Notes under the pieces: generated by a model
Database searches by the model: none
Seen by the model: the letters and a program-made list of their open reading frames with translations, nothing else
What the model was told of the DNA's origin: nothing
Virus record (IMG/VR): IMGVR_UViG_3300044618_002075
Coordinates: 1-64,000 of that record
Reading direction: 5' to 3' (one strand)
Length of the DNA stretch: 64,000 nt
Source: a virus
Program-made: the position numbers and the translations under genes
Shown: positions 54,692 to 63,195 of the stretch, one piece after another
How positions within the stretch are numbered: position 1 is the stretch's first letter
Layout of the letters: the number at the start of each line of letters is the position of its first letter

Positions 54692-55621
54692 TCAGGCGAT
54701 CTGGGTGGCGTTGTAGTACGAGTGGTAGCCGAAGTTCATCTTGACGAGAACCTCAGAGTACCCGACGAAAGCCACCGGCGATCCGCTGGCAGCGGTGACA
54801 CTGGCGGACACCGTCACAGCCGTCGAACTGGTAACCGCCGTCACGTAGGTGTACAGACCTTGAGCGCCGCCCGCCGTGGCCGCAGGGATGATGACCTGCA
54901 TGCCCGGGAACACGCCCGTGGTAGACCCCACCGTCAGCGACGTAGACGACGCACCGGCAGTCAGCGCCGTGGTCACCGTGCTGGCGGTATCCGGCACCAG
55001 TTGAACGATGCGGAACGGCGCCGTGGTGCTGTTGTCCTTGCGGACGTTGCCCGTGCCGTTGCTTGCACCCGGGGTGTTGCCCGTGACGCCCGCCAGCGAG
55101 TTGCCCGTGGCCGTCGAACCGCCGTTGCCCGTAACGAAGTAGGCGTTGGTGCCCACGAACGCTTGCGACATGAAGCCGATGGTCGTGCCCGTGTTGGCGT
55201 TGGTTGCGCCGGTCTGGGTCAGGACAGCGGCCTTGAAGATCGCGTCGGGATCATCCAGCACGTAGGCCACGGCGTCTTGCGCCACCGTACCCGCAGGCCA
55301 GTACTGCTGACGGATCTTGCCGAAGATCGGACCCGAGGGCGGGCTGTATTCGCAGCCCAGGAAGACACCGACGGTGCCGGGAACCGCCGCCTGAGCCGCC
55401 TGCGAAGTGCTGGGGACCGTGGTGGAGGTGACGATTGCCGAACCGGCCACACCAGAAGCGGCGGTGGTGCCGGTGGCAAGTTGGACGAGGTCGCCGTTGA
55501 AGATCGACGTGTTGTAGCCCGACGTAATCGGCACCATGCGCGTCGAACCAGCGAAAACCTGACCACCGATCAGATTGACCGGCTCAAGGCCGTAGGGCCG
55601 ATCAATAGTGGGGTAAGCCAT
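54692..55621 (-). CDS. head decoration-type virion protein (309 aa)
   Basis: The N-terminus MAYPTIDRPYGLEPVNLIGG with FAGSTRMVPITSGYNTSIFN is conserved in a family that always lies next to the capsid gene in environmental podoviruses. The middle is beta-rich with FLGCEYSPPSGPIFGKIRQQ and YWPAGTVAQDAVAYVLDDPD. A second capsid or decoration protein is likely. The repeat-like Thr/Ala/Gly stretch near residues 180-260 may be an Ig-like insertion. Confidence 0.8.
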   Translation of the reverse strand: MAYPTIDRPYGLEPVNLIGGQVFAGSTRMVPITSGYNTSIFNGDLVQLATGTTAASGVAGSAIVTSTTVPSTSQAAQAAVPGTVGVFLGCEYSPPSGPIFGKIRQQYWPAGTVAQDAVAYVLDDPDAIFKAAVLTQTGATNANTGTTIGFMSQAFVGTNAYFVTGNGGSTATGNSLAGVTGNTPGASNGTGNVRKDNSTTAPFRIVQLVPDTASTVTTALTAGASSTSLTVGSTTGVFPGMQVIIPAATAGGAQGLYTYVTAVTSSTAVTVSASVTAASGSPVAFVGYSEVLVKMNFGYHSYYNATQIA

Positions 55622-55635
55622 TTATGACTCCTGAA

Positions 55636-56085
55636 TCATTGACCGCGTCCGAACGACACTTCGGAACGACGCTGCTTGAACAGCGGCATCCGGGGGTCAT
55701 TCTCGCGCATGAAGGTGTTGTCCACAGACTCCATCTGCCCCGTCGCCTGACCGGTGTAGAAGGCATTCCGTTGATCAACGAGTTCTTTGGGGGTTCGGCA
55801 AAGAACCAGACCGCCGACTTCCAGCGTACCGGGGATGCGCGATTTCTCGTCGCACAGGTGCTGGAGTTCAGGATGGTCCGAGACCTTGACAGGCTCCCAG
55901 CCTTCGCGGAACTTGGAGGAAATGTTCCTCGGGTCGGCGGAGCCCAAGGTGCTGACGCGAATCCAACGGTACACGTACCCAGGCGCAGGCGTCGGGTCCG
56001 GTAGCAGTTCAGCGGGCTTCCATGTCTGGAGCCGCTCTGTCTTGGCGCGAGATTCCGCTTCGCGGGGGGTTCGTTGGTCAGCCAT
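55636..56085 (-). CDS. conserved head-module protein (149 aa)
   Basis: It has a charged N-terminus (MADQRTPREAESRAKTERLQ), then PAPGYVYRWIRVSTLGSADP and KFREGWEPVKVSDHPELQ, and VGGLVLCRTPKELVDQRNAF. The block 'GYxYRWIRxSxxGxxDxxNxSxKxREGWExV' is found in many environmental phages between scaffold and capsid genes. Its role is unknown, probably in head assembly. It overlaps the scaffold gene by eight bases. Confidence 0.82.
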   Translation of the reverse strand: MADQRTPREAESRAKTERLQTWKPAELLPDPTPAPGYVYRWIRVSTLGSADPRNISSKFREGWEPVKVSDHPELQHLCDEKSRIPGTLEVGGLVLCRTPKELVDQRNAFYTGQATGQMESVDNTFMRENDPRMPLFKQRRSEVSFGRGQ

Positions 56086-57013
56086 TGTCTTTCCTCATCT
56101 GGTCCGCTACGGCCCGGGCGTACTGCTCAGCAGTGAGCCCGAGACGCTTTGCAAGATTGACCTGGGTCTGCGTCAGCACGATCTTTTTGGGCGCTGTGCT
56201 GCGCGTTGCAGGAGCTACGACGCTTGCAGTCTTGGCAGGCTTTGCGGAGGGGAACGCTTCCGGAAAAACCTTGCGCACTTCTGCGTTGATACGCGCGTAG
56301 TAGTCGTCGCTGGCGGTATCTACCCCGCTTTCGACCAACTCCTGATGCACTGCGAGTGCAAAACCGGTCATCCGCTTGTTCGACCCAAACCACGGATTGG
56401 CTTCTTGCCACGCACGGGCTTTGGGTTCGACCTGCGGCGTCGGTGGCGTTTGTACCGCATTTTGTTGCGGTTGTACAGGGGCTGCAGGCGGTTTGAAAGA
56501 ATTCAGCCGCTCGCTCTTGTTGACTGCCTTGGCCAGTTCCTCCTGCGCAGCAACAATGCCGTCGGTATCAAAAGCCTCGTGCGCCTCCTTGAGCTTCTGC
56601 TTGGCGGCGGTCACTTCGGCAGATGCCGTTTGCTTGGCCTGCTCCAACAGCGCTTGCTGCCCTTGGCCCAGGGTGCCCTGCAGCTTCTTGTTCTCCTCCA
56701 TGAGATTCTGAGCGAGCCGCAGGGCCTCCTCACGCTCCCGCAGTGCCGACTCTTTGGCCCTGCGCTCTTCGTGGTAGCCCTTGGAGAAGTGCTGGATACG
56801 CTGCTTGACGCCCTCGCTGTACTTGGCCAGCTCGTCGTCGGTGACATCTGCCGGAGCCTCCTTCATCGGAGCGCGGCCACGATCCGCCTCGGGGGTATCG
56901 TCCACCACCTCGACCTCGGTGGCGTTGTCCTCGATCTCGAAATCGACCTTCTCTTCCTTGGTGTTCACCTGGACTTCGTCCGGGAACTTGAACTCTTCCT
57001 TGTCCATGTTCAT
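56078..57013 (-). CDS. scaffolding protein (311 aa)
   Basis: The acidic N-terminal half (KEEKVDFEIEDNATEVEVVD) is followed by long helices (IQHFSKGYHEERRAKESALR, LAQNLMEENKKLQGTL), a Pro/Gln linker and a basic C-terminal part. This is the layout of podovirus scaffolds, with a C-terminal coat-binding helix-turn-helix (KRLGLTAEQYARAVADQMRK). It sits between co-chaperonin and capsid genes as expected. Confidence 0.85.
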   Translation of the reverse strand: MNMDKEEFKFPDEVQVNTKEEKVDFEIEDNATEVEVVDDTPEADRGRAPMKEAPADVTDDELAKYSEGVKQRIQHFSKGYHEERRAKESALREREEALRLAQNLMEENKKLQGTLGQGQQALLEQAKQTASAEVTAAKQKLKEAHEAFDTDGIVAAQEELAKAVNKSERLNSFKPPAAPVQPQQNAVQTPPTPQVEPKARAWQEANPWFGSNKRMTGFALAVHQELVESGVDTASDDYYARINAEVRKVFPEAFPSAKPAKTASVVAPATRSTAPKKIVLTQTQVNLAKRLGLTAEQYARAVADQMRKDNG

Positions 57014-57408
57014 GCCCTCTGTACGCCGCGCGGGTCTTGAATGACCGCTTCGACGCTGTCGTCGTTGATGATGCGGAACTCCCGCCCGTGAATCTTCAGC
57101 CGCGTGCCGCTGTTGGGACGGACGAGAATGAAGTCGCCCACCTTGCAGGAGGGGCCGGAGGGGAAGCGGATCGGATCCTTGTAGCAGTCCGGACCCATCT
57201 TCACGACGAACAGCACGGGCGACAGCACTTCTTCAAAGTGCATCGTTTGTCCCGCTTTCAGCAGGCCGCTTTCGTACGACTGTTCAGCCTCCGGGAGCAT
57301 GCACAGGAGGTGGTAAGTCGCCGGATCAGGCATTTGTCTTGCCTTCTCTTCAGCGGTTTCGGGGAGGACGGTCTCGTTTTGACCGTCCGATAGGACAAGC
57401 TCAGACAT
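57010..57408 (-). CDS. GroES-like co-chaperonin (132 aa)
   Basis: I choose the ATG at 57408 (MSELVLSDGQNETVLPETAE), overlapping the gene before by eight bases. The frame is open further upstream, but that part overlaps the upstream gene. The C-terminal CKVGDFILVRPNSGTRLKIH with GREFRIINDDSVEAVI matches the end of GroES (GDxVxFxxxxGxxxKIDGxExLIxxEDDIxAVI). The region SYESGLLKAGQTMHFEEVLS fits the mobile loop place, and PATYHLLCMLPEAE the first strand. The role would be to adapt host GroEL for folding the capsid protein, as T4 gp31 does. Confidence 0.65.
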   Translation of the reverse strand: MSELVLSDGQNETVLPETAEEKARQMPDPATYHLLCMLPEAEQSYESGLLKAGQTMHFEEVLSPVLFVVKMGPDCYKDPIRFPSGPSCKVGDFILVRPNSGTRLKIHGREFRIINDDSVEAVIQDPRGVQRA

Positions 57409-57598
57409 CTTCGGAAAACTCCAAGTTTCGCACGAGGTCGGTGATGATTGCATGTGCGTGTGAAAGACCCCGGATTTCTCCGCACATGTTTTGATATTCG
57501 GCAAAGTCTTTTGCCGAACCTCCCGCAAGAGCCTGCGTAATAACATCACGCCGCTCTGACAGTTCTTTCAAGACTACGTCAAACGCAGTAGTCGCCAT
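57401..57598 (-). CDS. small helical protein (65 aa)
   Basis: The protein MATTAFDVVLKELSERRDVI, ...DFAEYQNMCGEIRGLSHAHA is helical and common between portal and scaffold genes in environmental phages ('ExYxxLCGxIRGLxxAxxxI'). It ends in an 8-bp overlap with the co-chaperonin start. Function is unknown. Confidence 0.8.
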   Translation of the reverse strand: MATTAFDVVLKELSERRDVITQALAGGSAKDFAEYQNMCGEIRGLSHAHAIITDLVRNLEFSEDV

Positions 57599-57601
57599 AC
57601 A

Positions 57602-60091
57602 TTACTCCTTGGGTGCCGACGGGCGACGCGGCTGCTGTGCTGCCCGTTGCGCTTGCTGCGCCGCCTTCAGCATGCCTGCCTGGGCCTGCTGACGCATCCT
57701 CTGCTGGTGGGCCTGCTCCTTGTGCGTCAGCTCCTGCTGCGCCCGTGCGGCCTGCAACTGTGGGGACTCACCCTGGTTCTTTTGCGCTTCGAGCGCGAGG
57801 CGGGCTTGCTCAAGCTGCAGCTTGGCCTTGCCAAGCTCGAAGTCCCGCTGGCTGTCGGCGTCCTTGCGGTTGCTGTCGCGCTCCTTCAACTGCAGCTCCA
57901 TCTGCTGCATCTGGAGCACCGGGTCCATGGCCTGCTGTTGAGCCTGCTGCTGTGCCGCCATCGCTTGGTTCTGCACCATGGTGCGCTGGGCGGCAGCGGC
58001 GATGAGGGGCGCGATGGCCTTCTCGTCCTCGGGGGCCACCGGGGTGTCGCCTGCCTCGTCGAGCGGGGGCAGGGGCACGCCAAGCTGCATCTCGATCTGT
58101 GCTCGGTACGCGAACGCGGTGTGCTCTGCGATGTGCGCCATGAGCGAGGCCATCATCTGCTGCGCCATCGGGTTCTGGCCCAGGACGGCGGCGATCTTCG
58201 GATCCTGCATGAACGCTTGGTGCGTGGCGATGTGTGCCTCATGGTCCTGATACGCGAAGGCCTTCAGGGGGCGCATGCGCAGGACGTCCATGTTCTCCGT
58301 GACGGGGTCACGGGGCTTCTGGTCCTCGGGCGTGGCCACGAGCCGCTCGGCGTTCTTGATCCCCAGCACCTCCAGCATCTGCCGGTGGAGGTAGGGCAGG
58401 TCGTAGATCTGCGGGGCGCCTTGCGCGAGCTGCAGCGCCGCTTGGTACTGCATGATCCGCTGGGCCATCGTGGCCGCGTTCGGATCGCTGACGGGGATGA
58501 CCTCGACGACGTCGTAGTCCGCCTGCTTGGCTCGCCGGTTGCCGCCCTCGGGCGTGTACGGATAGTCGGCTGGCAGGTAGTCCTTGATGATGCGCTTGAG
58601 GAGCTTGAACTCGCGCTTCAGGCTGTCGTGGACCCGGGCCTGGACGGCTGACATTGTCTTGAGCTGGCGCTCCAGGATGGCAAGGGTCGTGCCCACGGGC
58701 GCCTGGGCGGACATGTCGCTGATCTTCAGATCTGCGATAGCTGCGAGCCTGCGGCCCTCCTCCGTGATGCGCTCCAGCAGCGCGGCCAGCACCTGCGACG
58801 GCTCCTTGTAGGGCAGCGGCATGATGTTGTCGCGCACAGCCCCTGCCGGGATGTCCACATCCCGCCATTCACCCGGAGCGATGGGCGTGTCGTCGCCCTT
58901 GATGCGCAGACCTCGGGCCTTGAGCCCCCCGGGCAGGTTGCTCAGCGTGCCTGCGTCCACCAGTTGCCGGATGATGCTCGTGCCTGCCCGCGCGTAGCCG
59001 CCGACGAGGTGGATGAACCCGAGGCCGTAGGCCCCGAACCCGGGGACGTACGTGTACTGCACGAAGTGCTGGCGCTTCATGCGCAGTGCGTCGTCCTCTT
59101 CCCAGTTGCGCCGGATGGCCAGGACGTTGTTCGTACCGCGCTCGATGGTCACCACGTACGGCAGGGCCACGCCGTCTTCGTCCTCGTCCCCGGGCATCTC
59201 CCAGTCGATGTGGACCTCAAGGATCTGATACCGGTCGTCCTCCGTGAGGGAGAACCCCTGGTCCTCGGCCTTCTTCTTCTCGATGTCGGAGTGGAAGCGC
59301 ACCGGTTCGCCCAGGTCGATGTCGCGGTAGAACCCCGCGACCTGCAAGCGCTTGAGGTCGTTCTTGGTCTTGCGCATGACGTGCGTCACGCGCTCAGCGG
59401 TGTACACGTTGGCCGCGCCGTAGGGAATGATCAGGTCTTCCGCAGGCACGTAGGGCGCGTCGGGCAGCTCCGTGGCGGGGTTCGGATACACCTTCTTGAA
59501 CGCAGCGCCGATCAGGCCCAGGCTGAACAGCAGGCGCTCGTGCTCCGGGCGGTAGTCGATCATGCGCTCGGTGAGCGTGTAGTTCATGTCCTCCCTGACG
59601 CGCTCTGCGGCCTCCTCCTTGGGCTTGGTGATCTCGCCCACGATCTTGGTCTTCACCGGCCCCTGGGCCGGGAACGTCTCGGTGATCATCTCTGACTGGA
59701 ACCTGACAGCGGCCTCGGTCAGGAGGGGGCTGTACACGCCGCAGGCGCCCGACCAAGGCTCCGTGCGCTCCTCGTACTTCATCCCCAAGACCTCCAGCCC
59801 CTTGACGTACATCTCGACCCAGTCCTTGCGGCTGGTGATGTCCGCGTCCACCAGGGCCACGATGTCGCTGGCCAGCGTCTGCAGAGCGCTCTCGTCCATG
59901 GACTCCGCGAGGTTGTCACCGAACTCCTGCGGGCCTTCGCTCCCGGGCTCCAGGGTGATCTCCAGGCCGTCTACGCCGACCGTGACGCTGTCGGGGTTCT
60001 CGACCTCAATCTCGATGCCGCCCATTTCTTGGACGTCAGCTTCCAGCCCCACAGGGGCGGCATACAGCGCCTTGTCGATATTCGTTGCCAT
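57602..60091 (-). CDS. portal protein, P22-type (829 aa)
   Basis: The N-terminal part with DITSRKDWVEMYVKGLEVLG, ERTEPWSGACGVYSPLLTEA and FQSEMITETFPAQGPVKTKI is diagnostic for large portals of podoviruses related to P22. The centre has helices for the wing and clip (GAAFKKVYPNPATELPDAPY, FVQYTYVPGFGAYGLGFIHL), and the last 150 residues form a Gln/Ala-rich helical barrel. Length fits the P22 type (about 725-830). Twelve copies should form the DNA channel with the terminase. Confidence 0.93.
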   Translation of the reverse strand: MATNIDKALYAAPVGLEADVQEMGGIEIEVENPDSVTVGVDGLEITLEPGSEGPQEFGDNLAESMDESALQTLASDIVALVDADITSRKDWVEMYVKGLEVLGMKYEERTEPWSGACGVYSPLLTEAAVRFQSEMITETFPAQGPVKTKIVGEITKPKEEAAERVREDMNYTLTERMIDYRPEHERLLFSLGLIGAAFKKVYPNPATELPDAPYVPAEDLIIPYGAANVYTAERVTHVMRKTKNDLKRLQVAGFYRDIDLGEPVRFHSDIEKKKAEDQGFSLTEDDRYQILEVHIDWEMPGDEDEDGVALPYVVTIERGTNNVLAIRRNWEEDDALRMKRQHFVQYTYVPGFGAYGLGFIHLVGGYARAGTSIIRQLVDAGTLSNLPGGLKARGLRIKGDDTPIAPGEWRDVDIPAGAVRDNIMPLPYKEPSQVLAALLERITEEGRRLAAIADLKISDMSAQAPVGTTLAILERQLKTMSAVQARVHDSLKREFKLLKRIIKDYLPADYPYTPEGGNRRAKQADYDVVEVIPVSDPNAATMAQRIMQYQAALQLAQGAPQIYDLPYLHRQMLEVLGIKNAERLVATPEDQKPRDPVTENMDVLRMRPLKAFAYQDHEAHIATHQAFMQDPKIAAVLGQNPMAQQMMASLMAHIAEHTAFAYRAQIEMQLGVPLPPLDEAGDTPVAPEDEKAIAPLIAAAAQRTMVQNQAMAAQQQAQQQAMDPVLQMQQMELQLKERDSNRKDADSQRDFELGKAKLQLEQARLALEAQKNQGESPQLQAARAQQELTHKEQAHQQRMRQQAQAGMLKAAQQAQRAAQQPRRPSAPKE

Positions 60092-60100
60092 GATGTGTCC

Positions 60101-61654
60101 TTAGTAATACGCCGCCCTGCGGCTGCTGCGGAACTCGCGCGGCTCTTCAGGCTCGTCTGACGGCAGGCGGATGAAGCCGCCCTGGCGCACGCGCATGAGC
60201 GCCTGCGTGCAAGTATCGACGTAGTCGTCGTGTTCACCAGCGGGGAAGGCTGCGACCTCCTCGATGACCTCGCGTGCCCAGCGTGTGTCTGGCGCCCACA
60301 CGCGCCCGGATGCGAACATGTCCGAGACCGCGTTCAACCGCACGACCTTGTCGTTAGACTGGTTGGCCTTGCCACGTGAGGGGCTGAACTCGCTGAGCGG
60401 TATGCCCAACGCACGCAGCTCCTGAATGAGCGGTGCGCCAGCGGCCTTCTTCTCGATCAGGCACGCGTCAGGCTCCCACTCACTGTAGTACTCAATCGCG
60501 CGTTTCTTCAGGTCAGGGAACGCCCAGCGCCCCTTGATGGCGTCGAGCAGGATGATATGCGCGTTGTCGTTGTCCTCCTCGTTGAACCACACACCCCACG
60601 TTGTGCAGGCGCTGTAGTCAGCGGAGGTCTTCGTCTCGTGCGCAGTGTCCCACGACTGGATGATGTACTCGCACTTCGGCGGCTTCTCAGGCTCCCAGAT
60701 ACGCCAAGACTCGCGTTTGATGACCGCCGCGACCTCAGAGGTGGGGTTCTGTATGTACTGCGCCTGCCAGAAGCGCGGGTCCATGCCCGCACGTTTGGCT
60801 TGCAACTCGGCAAGCGGCCACTGCTCAGGCCACAAACTCTTCTCTTCAGGCGTGTGCTCGTTGAGGATGGCAGGAAGCTCGACAATCTCCCACTTGTCAG
60901 CATCAGGATTCTTGATCTGATGCTTGATGAGCATGCCTGTCAGGTCAATCTCGCTCCACCTCGTCATGATGACGATGATCGCACCCCCTGGCATCAAGCG
61001 CTGGAGTGGACCGGTCTGAAACCAGTTCCACGCCGCATCAAAAGGCGTGCGTGTGCCCGCCTTGATGTCCTGTTCTGAGTGCGGATCGTCAATGACGAAC
61101 AAGTCCGCGCCCCGGCCTGCGATGCTGCCACCTACACCGACCGCGTAGTACTGCCCACCCTCGGTCGTAGACCACTTTCCTGCCGCTTTTTGGTCCTCAG
61201 AAACCGCCGTTTTGGGAAAAATGGGCGTGTAGACGTCTGTTGCGATGAGGTTTTTGATCCGACGCCCGTAGTCCTCTGAAAGAGACGCAGTATGCGTTCC
61301 CATGATGACCTTTTTGTGCGGAAACTTGCCCAAAAAGTAGGCGGGAAACAGGTACGACGAGAACTCCGATTTGCCCATACGGGGCGCGATGTTAATAATT
61401 ACGCGATGTTTGCGCCCGTTGACGATGTCGTCGAAGATTTTGCTCAGTACGCGGTGGTGGGCGCCTTCTTTGAACCCCGGATAGACGCTATGCGCGAAGC
61501 CAACCACTGAATTTTGTGCGGCTTGCAGGCGGCTGCGCCTTTCCTTCTCTTCAAGAAGGTCAAAAAGCTCCATTTTTTCCTTGACGGACATGCGAGGAAG
61601 CGCTGCCGTGATGGCCTGTGCCTCTTGCGGGGTCAAGAAATCAGGTAGCTTCAT
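60101..61654 (-). CDS. terL: terminase large subunit (517 aa)
   Basis: The ATPase part has Walker A APRMGKSEF (about residues 89-97) and Walker B LFVIDDPH. The RNase H-like nuclease has QSWDTAHETK, LIEKKAAG and the last acidic cluster HDDYVDT. All catalytic acids are present and the length is complete. It drives headful or site-specific DNA packaging through the portal encoded next. Start overlaps the stop of the small subunit gene (ATGA). Confidence 0.96.
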   Translation of the reverse strand: MKLPDFLTPQEAQAITAALPRMSVKEKMELFDLLEEKERRSRLQAAQNSVVGFAHSVYPGFKEGAHHRVLSKIFDDIVNGRKHRVIINIAPRMGKSEFSSYLFPAYFLGKFPHKKVIMGTHTASLSEDYGRRIKNLIATDVYTPIFPKTAVSEDQKAAGKWSTTEGGQYYAVGVGGSIAGRGADLFVIDDPHSEQDIKAGTRTPFDAAWNWFQTGPLQRLMPGGAIIVIMTRWSEIDLTGMLIKHQIKNPDADKWEIVELPAILNEHTPEEKSLWPEQWPLAELQAKRAGMDPRFWQAQYIQNPTSEVAAVIKRESWRIWEPEKPPKCEYIIQSWDTAHETKTSADYSACTTWGVWFNEEDNDNAHIILLDAIKGRWAFPDLKKRAIEYYSEWEPDACLIEKKAAGAPLIQELRALGIPLSEFSPSRGKANQSNDKVVRLNAVSDMFASGRVWAPDTRWAREVIEEVAAFPAGEHDDYVDTCTQALMRVRQGGFIRLPSDEPEEPREFRSSRRAAYY

Positions 61655-62235
61655 GCTTGCGGCAACAAAACTGCGTCTGAGACGGGCTGCGCGTCAACAA
61701 CACCCATGAAGCGTGACAGCTTCTCCTTGATCTTGTCATCAAGTTCGGTGTCGGTGACGTTTGTCTTCTTGACCTCGACCCTGTCGGTAAAGAGCGCCAC
61801 TTCAGTTACGCGTCCCAGTAGCTCCAATGCGCGCAGACGTATGCGTGCATCAGGGTGCTTGGTCTCTTCGACGATCTTGGCGACCGCGTAGCCACGGATC
61901 TCCTTGGCCTGCTCGACAAACTCCCAGTCGTAGGCGGTCAGCATCCCTGTCAGGTGCTGCACCGCAGCCGGGGTCTTCAGCGCCAGCAGGCGCTCCTTCT
62001 GGGCTTTCTCTGGCGTATCGGGCGCAACGACTGCAGCGAACGCACTCTGAGCCATTGCCGCAGCGTTCTGGGCCTCGGTAGAGGCTGCCGTGGGTGCCCC
62101 CAGGCTGGCCAGCCAGTCGGCGGTGCCGTGCTGCGCGTTGATGACCTGAACAGGCGTGGCTTTGTCCACATCCAACACGGCACTGGGCGTGTGGGTCACT
62201 ACCTCGGGTTCGAAGTCCAGTAGGTGTTCAAGCAT
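61651..62235 (-). CDS. terS: terminase small subunit-like protein (194 aa)
   Basis: I choose the ATG at 62235 (MLEHLLDFEPEVVTHTPSAV), although the frame is open to 62397, because the upstream part would run through palindromes and a terminator. The ribosome site is weak. The C-terminal ETKHPDARIRLRALELLGRV-TEVALFTDRVEVKK is typical of small terminase subunits of several phage groups. It should recognise packaging DNA and stimulate TerL. First gene of the leftward operon. Confidence 0.75.
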   Translation of the reverse strand: MLEHLLDFEPEVVTHTPSAVLDVDKATPVQVINAQHGTADWLASLGAPTAASTEAQNAAAMAQSAFAAVVAPDTPEKAQKERLLALKTPAAVQHLTGMLTAYDWEFVEQAKEIRGYAVAKIVEETKHPDARIRLRALELLGRVTEVALFTDRVEVKKTNVTDTELDDKIKEKLSRFMGVVDAQPVSDAVLLPQA

Positions 62236-62280
62236 GTTTGTGCGCAAGGCGCAGAGAAACGGCGCCTGATGAGCGCGGAG

Positions 62281-62308
62281 TGTATACTTAGGTGGCTTGC
62301 TGCTGCAA
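62281..62308 (-). promoter_or_regulatory. candidate late leftward promoter
   Basis: Reading leftward, TTGCAG (62303-62308), a 16-bp spacer and TATACA (62281-62286) lie about 45 bp before the start of the terminase small-subunit gene. The -35 match is only moderate, so activator help or a different sigma factor may be used. Confidence 0.4.
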
Positions 62309-62371
62309 GCATGCTTGTCTCCTTTCGCCGGGATGTCCCGGCTTGACCCGGGCTGGTGCCCGGGTTTTTTT
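62306..62371 (+). terminator. palindromes and rightward terminator in the control region
   Basis: Three dyads follow each other: CAAGCATGCTTG (62306-62317), GCCGGGA-TG-TCCCGGC (62327-62342) and ACCCGGGC-TGGT-GCCCGGGT (62346-62365). The last is followed by seven T, a strong intrinsic terminator for rightward transcription. It may end a short rightward RNA starting in the terminase region or shield the right-hand genes from antisense transcripts. Confidence 0.75.
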
Positions 62372-62381
62372 ATTTGTGCAT

Positions 62382-62434
62382 GTAAAGGATTTGACAAAAC
62401 ATATTTATTTTTTGTAGTAAAGGATTTGACAAAA
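62382..62434. repeat. 18-bp direct repeat with TTGACA in an AT-rich segment
   Basis: GTAAAGGATTTGACAAAA occurs at 62382-62399 and 62417-62434, 35 bp apart, in DNA that is far more AT-rich than the rest of the window (62370-62520). Each copy contains a consensus -35 box. The second is followed after 16 bp by TGCAAT. They could be paired promoters or origin iterons. The remaining bases up to 62600 show no convincing gene on either strand. Confidence 0.6.
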
Positions 62435-62619
62435 TACCTTTGTATTTTGCAATTTTTGGTTGTGAAAAATTAAATGCGCTGCGGCGGCAGTTTGTAAAAA
62501 ATGCGTAGTGTGGTTGTGGATCAGTGTTCATATAACCACGCTACCTCGCTGCACAGTTTGGGGCTCCCCGGGTAGGGTGGGTCTGCTGCCAGCCAATTAC
62601 CGATGCCCAGATACCCTTG

Positions 62620-62628
62620 TGGTAAAAT
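62620..62628 (+). promoter_or_regulatory. extended -10 promoter for the right-hand gene array
   Basis: TGGTAAAAT fits an extended -10 element (TGn plus TAAAAT). A proper -35 is not visible. Transcription would start near 62635, about 85 bp before the ATG at 62719, with the leader containing GCTGC/GCAGC and the TAGGACA palindrome. Confidence 0.5.
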
Positions 62629-62687
62629 AGACGTGTCGGTTGGGGATTCGCCCATCGACGTTTCGCTGCAGTCGCAGCATCGTGAAG

Positions 62688-62704
62688 TAGGACACGTTGT
62701 CCTA
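62688..62704. repeat. TAGGACA-N3-TGTCCTA palindrome, copy 3
   Basis: A perfect 7-bp dyad around CGT ends only 14 bp before the ATG at 62719, with AGTTGGAGTAG (ribosome site) directly behind it. In an RNA this hairpin would stand next to the ribosome site, and as DNA it would be just downstream of the transcription start. Confidence 0.75.
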
Positions 62705-62718
62705 GTTGGAGTAGCAAC

Positions 62719-63165
62719 ATGAAGACGCAACAATTCAAGGCCGCCCTCGCTCGTTTCGTGAAGAAGCAGGGTGATATCGTCGCAACGCTGCGGCAGGATG
62801 CCGTGGATGCGGGTTTCACCACCTGGGAAGCATGCAAGCCCGTGGTGCTGGCCTTCATCAGTGAGAAGTACGGATGCCCCATCGTGACCAGCACGTCCAA
62901 CAACAACCGTGGGCAGGAAGTGCTGGACAGCACGCACTCGAAGTACGAGGCAGCGCTGCAAGCGTTCAAACGCGTGAAGGAGTCGCTGTGCGGCGATGCG
63001 GACAAGCCCGTGCGCAGCTTCAAGCGGGTGCCTGCACCCGTGAGGGCGCGGGTCGTGAAGGACACGACGGCGACGATGGTTGCCGCCGCCATCGCGGCAG
63101 GCCTGACGAAGGCCGAGCTGGCCGAAGTCCTGAAGGCCGTCAAGGCCGGCATTTCCTTCGAGTGA
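62719..63165 (+). CDS. basic helical early protein (148 aa)
   Basis: The ATG follows TTGGAG. The protein is Lys-rich and helical (MKTQQFKAALARFVKKQGDI) with a central INxNRGQEVLD-like segment (SNNNRGQEVLDSTHSKYEAA) and an Ala-rich end (MVAAAIAAGLTKAELAEVLK). Neighbouring palindromes on both sides define it as one cassette. A nucleic-acid-binding role is likely from composition. No family is recognised. Confidence 0.8.
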   Translation: MKTQQFKAALARFVKKQGDIVATLRQDAVDAGFTTWEACKPVVLAFISEKYGCPIVTSTSNNNRGQEVLDSTHSKYEAALQAFKRVKESLCGDADKPVRSFKRVPAPVRARVVKDTTATMVAAAIAAGLTKAELAEVLKAVKAGISFE

Positions 63166-63170
63166 GGGTT

Positions 63171-63195
63171 CAACTAGGACACGTTGTCCTAGTTG
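63171..63195. repeat. TAGGAC palindrome, copy 4 (longest)
   Basis: CAACTAGGACA and TGTCCTAGTTG form a perfect 11-bp dyad around CGT, five bases after the stop of the 62719 gene. Its flanks CAAC/GTTG are shared with copies 2, 5 and 6. Confidence 0.85.

Noticed and set aside
62236-62397. 54-codon N-terminal extension of the terminase small subunit
   Set aside because: The segment consists of palindromes and a terminator in reverse and gives an unlikely Pro/Lys/Cys-rich peptide. The ATG at 62235 fits better.
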